DNA of 64,000 nucleotides from Nemopilema nomurai (lineage: Eukaryota > Cnidaria > Scyphozoa > Rhizostomeae > Rhizostomatidae): assembly GCA_003864495.1 (NCBI GenBank), contig ML133402.1:124001-188000 (forward strand). The letters run 5' to 3'. Under the pieces are notes generated by a model. That model saw only the letters and a program-made list of their open reading frames with translations. It had not been told where the DNA came from and ran no database searches. The position numbers and the translations under genes are program-made. Positions 58,031 through 64,000 of this stretch are shown here, in pieces; the stretch's first letter is position 1, and each line of letters begins with the position of its first letter.

Positions 58031-59577
58031 GCCTTCAAAGAGAAAAAATCTTATCGCAATTAATCAAGGTAAGATCGAATGTCACTCAGTTTAATGCCTT
58101 TGTTCCTATGCTGAAAGGATATTTTGAAAGACAGGTAGAGCAGCTCGAAGCAGGGTGTATCAGCAAAAACCTTGACACATGGTCCAGTCTGACATCTGAT
58201 GACGAAATCCTAGCTACTGTCGCTGGTTTACCCATCAAATTTGATAAAGTTGATGTGCCAGTCATCAAACACTCCAGGAATCAAATACCTTTGATAAAAC
58301 CACCACATCTTCAAAAGGAAATATCCAAACTCCTTCGTAAAAAGGTCATTCAAATTTGCCAACATGAAGCAGATGAAATCATATCTCCTGTCTTCTTGCG
58401 AGAAAAATCAGATGGTTCTCATAGACTTATCCTGAACTGGAAGCAGGCAAATGAACATATGGATAAAATTCATTTTAAAATGGAAACCATCAAAACCATA
58501 ATTCAGCTTATTAAGCCAAACTGTTTCATGGCGTCCATTGATTTAAAAGATGCTTACTATTCTGTTAAAATCAATGCATCTGACCAAAAATACCTGAAAT
58601 TTCAGATTGGTTGTAAGCTATATAAATTTACCTGTCTACCTAATGGCCTATCACCAGGACCTAGAAAATTCACAAAACTACTTAAACCACCCTTAGCAAC
58701 ATTGAGAAAATCAGGCCAAATCGTTTATGCTTTCATTGATGACCTTATTAACATTGGGGATTCTTATGAGGACTGTATCATCAGTGTTCTAGATACAATT
58801 TCATTGATACACAGCTTAGGGTTTATCATTCACCCAGATAAATCCTTTCTGTTTACTCAACAAACAATTGTGTTCCTTGGGTTTATTATTGACACCACAA
58901 AAATGACCATCACCCTTACACAGGATAGGAAAACTAACATAATAAAAGGTTGTGAACACCTGCTGAAGGTTTTGCGACCCAGAATAATGGAAGTAGCTAG
59001 AGTAATTGGAATGTTTACATCCAGTTTCCCAGCTGTCAAGTATGGGCCACTTTTCTTCAGAGAGCTGGAAAACTGTAAAACTGTTGCTGTTTCAAAAAAT
59101 AAAGGGAATTATGACGCATGGATGTCTATTAGTGAAAATGGCTTAGAAGAACTGAGGTGGTGGAAAAACAATGTCAGCACTGCCGTTAATGAAATTTATC
59201 ATAGTAGTCCCACAGCTACACTTACAACAGATGCCAGTCAGTTAGGCTGAGGAACTGTGTTCCAAGGGGTAAAAACCAAGGGCTTATGGAACAAATCAGA
59301 GAAAAGTTTGCACATAAATGCACTAGAACTTAAGGCAATATTCTTTGGTCTGAAAGCCTTAGTCAAAGACTCAAATTTTCACCTTCAAATCCTCTGTGAC
59401 AACACTACAGCAGTGCATACTCTGAATAAAATGGGGACCTCTCATTTGGCTAGCTGTAACAACATTATTAGGAATATATGGAGTTTCGCCTCTGATAAAA
59501 ATATCTGGCTCTCAGCTTCTCATATACCTGGGAAACTTAACACTGAGGCTGATGAGGAGTCTAGGAGGACTAGCTAA
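58031..59577 (+). pseudogene. DIRS reverse transcriptase plus RNase H (one nonsense codon)
   Basis: RT motifs appear in order: SPVFLREKSDGSHRLILNW, then MASIDLKDAYYSV, GLSPGPRKFTKLL, and the catalytic box FIDD at 58732-58743 (Phe where Tyr is common), then HPDKSFLFTQQTIVFLGF. RNase H follows, with TDAS (59230 region), ELKA, CDNTTAV and HIPGKLNTEADEESR supplying the acidic residues. A TGA at 59248-59250 interrupts the two domains where a Trp is expected, and the reading frame is otherwise intact across it. The frame ends at 59575-59577 and must shift to reach the next domain. Confidence 0.8.
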
Positions 59578-60058
59578 CTTTACTGAGTGGAAACTAAATC
59601 CTATTGCCTTTTATAGAATAATAGAACACTTTAAGCGGACACCAGATATGGACCTTTTTGCCAGCCGTTTAAATTACCAGTTGAAACTATTTGTTTCTTT
59701 TAGACCAGACCCAGAAGCAATCAGGGTCAATGCCTTCCAAACATGCTGGAAGCATATATTTTTCTATGCATTTCCACCTTTTTGTATAGTAGGAAAAGTA
59801 TTACAAAAAGTAAATTTTGAACAAGCAGAAGGAATATTGCTTGTACCTAACTGGCCAAATCAGCCATGGTTTAGCCGGTGGCTAGGCATGTTAGTAACAA
59901 AGCCTCTTATCCTTTATCATGACAGGAATCTACTCACACAGCCCAATCAACCAGATGCAGTACATCCACTTCACAAGAGCTTAGATTTGCTAGCTTGCCA
60001 CATATCCGGGAAAAGCTTGCAAGGTCATCACATCTATCTGACAGAGCTATTGCAATAA
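59552..60058 (+). pseudogene. DIRS region between RNase H and recombinase
   Basis: The sequence TEWKLNPIAFYRIIEHF, DMDLFASRLNYQLKLFVSF and YAFPPFCIVGKVLQKV matches the conserved stretch that follows RNase H in DIRS elements (a DLFASRxN-type motif, then a WPxQPW motif, here WPNQPWFSRW). It overlaps the RNase H frame by 26 nt in another frame, consistent with one indel near 59560-59575. It ends at a TAA at 60056, overlapping the recombinase frame. Confidence 0.7.
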
Positions 60059-60874
60059 TTGAAAGCTCCCTAGCAACAGGTACTGCAAAGCAATATAAAC
60101 CTTATCTTAATCAATGGATGAAATACTGTCATGATCTGGAAATGGACCCATTTAACGCCACCGTTGACTCAGGAATAGTGTTTTTAACTGACCTCTATCA
60201 TAACTCAAATATTGGCTATTCTGCAATAAACACAGCAAGGTCTGCTTTATCTCTGGTCATTGAAACACCTTCTGGGACTACCTTTGGGTCTTCGCCAATA
60301 GTCACAGCTGACAGCCACATATGATGCTAACAAAGTCCTGGATCACTTAAAGCAGATAGTCTCACTAAATCCACAAACAAAGTCAAAAGATATTTCCCAC
60401 AAGCTGGCAATGCTTCTTTGTCTCCTAACTGTGCAAAGAAATCAATCTATTGCCACACTTGACATTGACCATATGTCATTGACAGCAAACAAATGCACAT
60501 TCTTCATACCAAAAATACTAAAAACAACCAGACCAGGCCACCATCTGGAACCTATACAGCTCCCGTGTTATGAAACAAACCCAAATATCTGCCCAGTGAA
60601 ACTGATACAATCATATCTTGCCCGAACCTCCAAAATAAGGGGAAGTCACAAAACACTCATTCTGAGTTTTAAGAGCCCTTATAAACCGGTTTCCTCATCT
60701 ACTTTGGCTAGGTGGTGCAAAGAAGTTTTGGATGCCGCTGGCATAAATTCAGAAGTCGTCAAGGCACACTCCACCAGAGGATCTTCAACCTCTCTAGCTT
60801 ACATGAAGGGATTGAACTTGAACGATTTAAGAAAAGCAGCAAAGCAAAGCTTTTCAGAAGCTATTCTTTCTTAA
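59995..60874 (+). pseudogene. DIRS tyrosine recombinase, frameshifted, C-terminus decayed
   Basis: The N-terminal core-binding part (ESSLATGTAKQYKPYLNQWM, DSGIVFLTDLYHN) runs to about 60300. A one-base shift leads into the catalytic part (from ATYDANKVLDHL). The first catalytic Arg is in VQRNQS (60437-60439), and the HxxR box is HSTR (His 60767-60769, Arg 60776-60778). The expected Trp and the nucleophilic Tyr near the end are not recognisable: AAKQSFSEAILS is followed by a stop, and a neighbouring frame contains RSYSF. The enzyme is judged inactive. Confidence 0.75.
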
Positions 60875-60905
60875 CTATAAATTTGAAAAGATTGTTTTGT
60901 TGAAT

Positions 60906-61192
60906 AAACATTGATAACAATTTGTTAACTAGCGGTTTTATTACCTTGTATGCATTATAATACAAATAATATCACCCTGCGTTATGATCAATTCATGTTT
61001 ACGTTCAATTATTATATATGAACTCTGGTGTATATACTCGGGGTATGTTATCCTACCATGTTTACCATGGTTACGGATAGAAGAATCCATTTCAAATGAG
61101 AATCCATTTCAAATGAGATTATGGAAATTTGGTGTGCCTAGGGGCTTTCAAGTCTCACCTGTTCCTGGGACTGGGAACAGGGCCAGCGAAAT
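60906..61192. other. 3' DIRS flank with small direct repeat and hairpin
   Basis: Contains a tandem pair of gaatccatttcaaatga (about 61083-61117) and a short hairpin, cctgttcc and ggaacagg, around 61159-61181. It may be DIRS untranslated sequence or part of the next element. Confidence 0.4.
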
Positions 61193-61462
61193 AATTTTCC
61201 AATCAAACCAGCACTGGTGTGCAGGTTGATTCTAATTATTTCACTGGACCTGTGAACAGTTCCGAGGATTCAGGTGCCCATCCCATATTACTCACCCAAC
61301 TCCTAGGAACACTTAACTAGGCACACCTACATTTCAGTCTTTTAAGCTTGGTTCTTGTTGTGCGCATGCTCGTATCTAACCTGAATCCTCGGAACTGTTC
61401 ATAGGTCCATTGAAATAATTAGAATCAACCTGCACACCAGTGCTGGTTTGATTGTAAAATTT
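61193..61462. repeat. Inverted repeat, 83-84-bp arms (foldback/MITE-like)
   Basis: The left arm 61193-61275 (aatcaaaccagcactggtgt ... ggattcaggt) is the inverse of 61379-61462 with few mismatches. The loop 61276-61378 is unique. It directly abuts the resumed minisatellite at 61464. It could be a separate MITE or part of the DIRS 3' structure. Confidence 0.7.
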
Positions 61463-61463
61463 T

Positions 61464-64000
61464 ATTTGATGCGAAAAGCCATAGCCTCGCTTTCGTTTTA
61501 GCCTCAATTTCGCCCTCGCCTCGTTTTCATGCTAGCCTCATTTTGGTGCTAAAAGCCCTAGCCTCGTTTAAGTTTTGGCCACATTTTTGTCCTTGCCCCT
61601 GTTTTTCCTTGACTTTCTTCCATAATAGCCTTGATTTGGTGCTAAAAGCCCTAGCCTCGTTTTCGAGTCGGCCTCGTTTTCGAGTCGGCCTCGTTTTCGT
61701 CCTTTAGCCTCGTTTTAGTACAAAAAGCAAAAGCCTCCTTTTCATTTTAGCCTCGTCTTCGTCCTTGCCTCGTTTTTATGCTAGCCTCGTTTTGGTTCTA
61801 AAAGCCCTAGCCTTGTTCTCGTTTTAGCCTCGTTTTGTCCTTGTCTCGTTTCCATGCTATATTTTTTTTGGTGCGAAAAGCCCTAGTCTCGTATTCCCTT
61901 TACCCTCAATTTCATCCTTGCCTCGTTTCTATGCTAGTCTCGTTTTGGTTCTGAAAACATTAGCCTAGTTTATGTCCTTGCCTCGTTTCCATGCTTCAAT
62001 TGTTTTGGTGCAAAAGGCACTAGCCTTGTTTTCGTCCTTGCCTTGTTTCCATGCTAATCTCTTTTTTGTGCTAAGAAACCTAGCCTCGTTTTCGTTTTGG
62101 CCTTGTTTTCCTCTTTGCCTAGTTTCTATGCTAGCCTCGTTTTTGTTCTCAAAGCCCTAGCCTCGTTTTGATGTAGCCTCGTTTCTGTCCTTGCCTTGTT
62201 TCCATGCTATGTCGATTTTGGTGCTTAAACCCTAGCCTTGTCTTTGATTTAGCCTCATTGCCATGCTAACCTCGTATTCATGCTAACCTCGTTTTGGTGC
62301 TAAAATACCTAGCCTCGTTTTCGTTTTAGTTCTTGCCTCGTTTCTATGCTAGCATCGTTTTGGTCCTAGAAGCCCTAGCCACATTTTCATTTTAACCTCG
62401 TTTTTCACCTTGCCTTGTTTCATTGCTAAATTTATTTTAGTGCGAAAAGCCGTTGTCTCTTTTTCGTTTTGGCCTCGTTTTCATATTTGTCTCGCTTCCA
62501 TACCATTCTCACTTTGGTGCTAAAAGCCCTAGTCTTAATTTGGTTTTGTTATTGTTTTTGTTCTTGCCTCTTTTCTTTGCTAGCCTCGATTTGGGGCTAA
62601 AAGCCCTAGCGTCGTTTTGGTTTTAGCCGCGTTTTAGTCTCTTAGCCTCGTTTTGGTGCTAAAAGCCCTAGCCTCGTTTTTATAACCCCTGTTCTTTCCT
62701 AGCGTCGTTTTCATGCTAACCTCCTTTTGGTGCTAAAAAATCTAGCCTCGTTTTCGTTTTAGTCTCGTTATAGTTCTTCCCTCGTTTCTATGCTAGCCTC
62801 GTTTTGTTGCCAAAAGCCCCAGCCTCGTTTTCGTTTTAGCCTCGCTTTCGCCCTTGCCTCGTTTCCATGCTAGCCTCGTTTTGGTTTTAAAAGCCCTAGC
62901 CTCGTTTTCGTTTTAGCCCCCTTTTGGTCCTTGCCTCGTTTCCACGCTATGTTTATTCTGGTGCAAAAAGCCCTAGCCTCTTTTTTGTTTTGGCCTCGTT
63001 TTCGTATTTGTCTCGCTTCCATGCTTTATTTGTTTTGGTTCTCAAAGCCCTAGCCTCGTGTTCGATGTAGCCTCGTTTCTGTCTTTGCCTCGTTTCCATG
63101 CTATGTCGATTTTGGTGCTTAAACCCTAGCCTTGTCTTTGATTTAGCCTCATCGCCATGCTAACCTCGTATTCATGCTAACCCCGTTATGGTGCTAAAAT
63201 ACCTAGCCTCGTTTTCGTTTTAGTTCTTGCCTCGTTTCTATGCTAGCATCCTTTTGGTCCTAGAAGCCCTAGCCACATTTTCATTTTAGCCTCGTTTTTC
63301 ACCTTGCCTTGTTTCAATGCTAAATATATTTTGGTGCGAAAAGCTCTAGCCTTTTTTTTTATTTGGCCTCGTTTTCGTATTTTTCTTGCTTCCATCCCAT
63401 CCTCGCTTTGGTGCTAAAAGCCCTAGCCGCCCCAACTTCTTGCCTCGTTTCCATGCTAATCTCTTTTTTCTGCTGAGAGACCTAGCCTCGTTTTCATTTT
63501 GGCCTTGTTTTCGTCCTTGCCTCGTTTTCATGTTAGCCTCATTTTGGTGCTAAAAGCCCTAGCCTCGTTTTCGTTTTAGTCTCGTTTTAGATCTTGCCTC
63601 GTTTCTATGCTAGCCTCGTTTTGGTGCCGAAAGCCCTAGCCTAGTTTTCGCTTTAGCCTCAATTTTATCCTTGCCTCGTTTCTATGCTAGTCTCGTTTTG
63701 GTTCTGAAAACATTAGCCTCGTTTATGTCCTTGCCTCGTTTCCATGCTTTTTTGTTTTGGTGCGAAAGGCCCTAGCCTCGTTTTTGTCCTTGTCTCGTTT
63801 TCATGCTAACATCGTTTTGGTGCTAAAATACCTAGCCTCGCTTTCGTTTTAGCCTCGCTTTCGTCCTCGCCTCGTTTTCATGCTAACCTTGTTTTGGTGC
63901 TAAAAGCCCTAGACTCGTTTTTGCTTTAGCCTCCCTTTGTCCTTGCCTCGTTTCCATGCTATGTTTATTCTGGTGCAAAAAGCCCTAGCCTCTTTTTTGT
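61464..64000 (+). repeat. ~77-bp minisatellite, block 5 (continues past the window)
   Basis: Same T-rich unit, more diverged than blocks 2-4. A ~900-bp order of variants (ttgatttagcctcat, cctagaagccctagccac) appears at about 62235-62400 and again at about 63135-63290. Confidence 0.95.

Larger units (their letters stand above)
58031..60905 (+). mobile_element. DIRS-type retrotransposon, 5'-truncated and decayed
   Basis: The order reverse transcriptase, RNase H, DIRS-type downstream region, tyrosine recombinase is diagnostic of DIRS-like elements, which integrate by recombinase instead of an integrase. The gag-like region and the RT N-terminus are missing. The coding frame is already open at the junction with the minisatellite, so truncation is at 58031. 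Typical DIRS terminal repeats were not found. Confidence 0.85.

Noticed and set aside
35286..63531. Many Phe/Leu/Ser-rich plus-strand frames (FVLVGKALASFSLW...) that resemble membrane proteins
   Set aside because: They are translations of the T-rich minisatellite, repeat with it and have no start context or conserved ends.
1..64000. tRNA, rRNA or snRNA genes
   Set aside because: No segment showed the conserved promoter boxes or foldings I could recognise; a covariance-model search would be needed to exclude them.

Overview
The window is nuclear DNA of a multicellular eukaryote. It shows GT-AG (and one probable GC-AG) introns, AATAAA signals, long tandem satellites, a DIRS-type retrotransposon, a Crypton-like tyrosine recombinase and no bacterial gene organisation. 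The mix of YR elements, helicase-bearing repeats and small intron-split genes fits an early-branching animal, most likely a cnidarian such as a coral or anemone. That placement is inference; no sequence here proves it.

Layout. 1-7052: the 3' end of an unidentified gene (1-555), a two-exon 3' gene end that is easy to miss (2409-2976), a MITE-like element (3613-3998) with a partial second copy, and a minus-strand Crypton-like recombinase remnant (5282-6739). 7053-26545: a 184-bp satellite, about 6 monomers and then about 56. The array is interrupted by two head-to-tail copies of a 4.03-kb unit (8174-12206 and 12207-16229). Each unit carries a candidate spliced small gene and ends in a ~0.5-kb near-perfect palindrome. 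26546-35178: low-copy DNA. It holds a possible small gene (27087-27346), 168-bp repeats, a long ORF joining a staphylococcal-nuclease-like domain to a SET domain (29069-31542), a minus-strand terminal exon (31975-32124), a 420-bp tandem duplication, a 59-aa ORF and a truncated minus-strand coding remnant (34734-35178). 35179-64000: a T-rich, A-poor minisatellite of about 77 bp with higher-order repeats. Three near-identical 1.38-kb inserts carrying decayed helicase-like coding sequence break it up, as do a 5'-truncated, decayed DIRS element (58031-60905) and an 85-bp-arm inverted repeat (61193-61462). The array runs off the right edge.

The genes do not form a pathway. The window reads as repeat-rich chromosome with selfish elements in several stages of decay and a few host-gene pieces. 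Small indels, mostly in homopolymers, separate otherwise identical repeat copies, so some frameshifts may be assembly errors.
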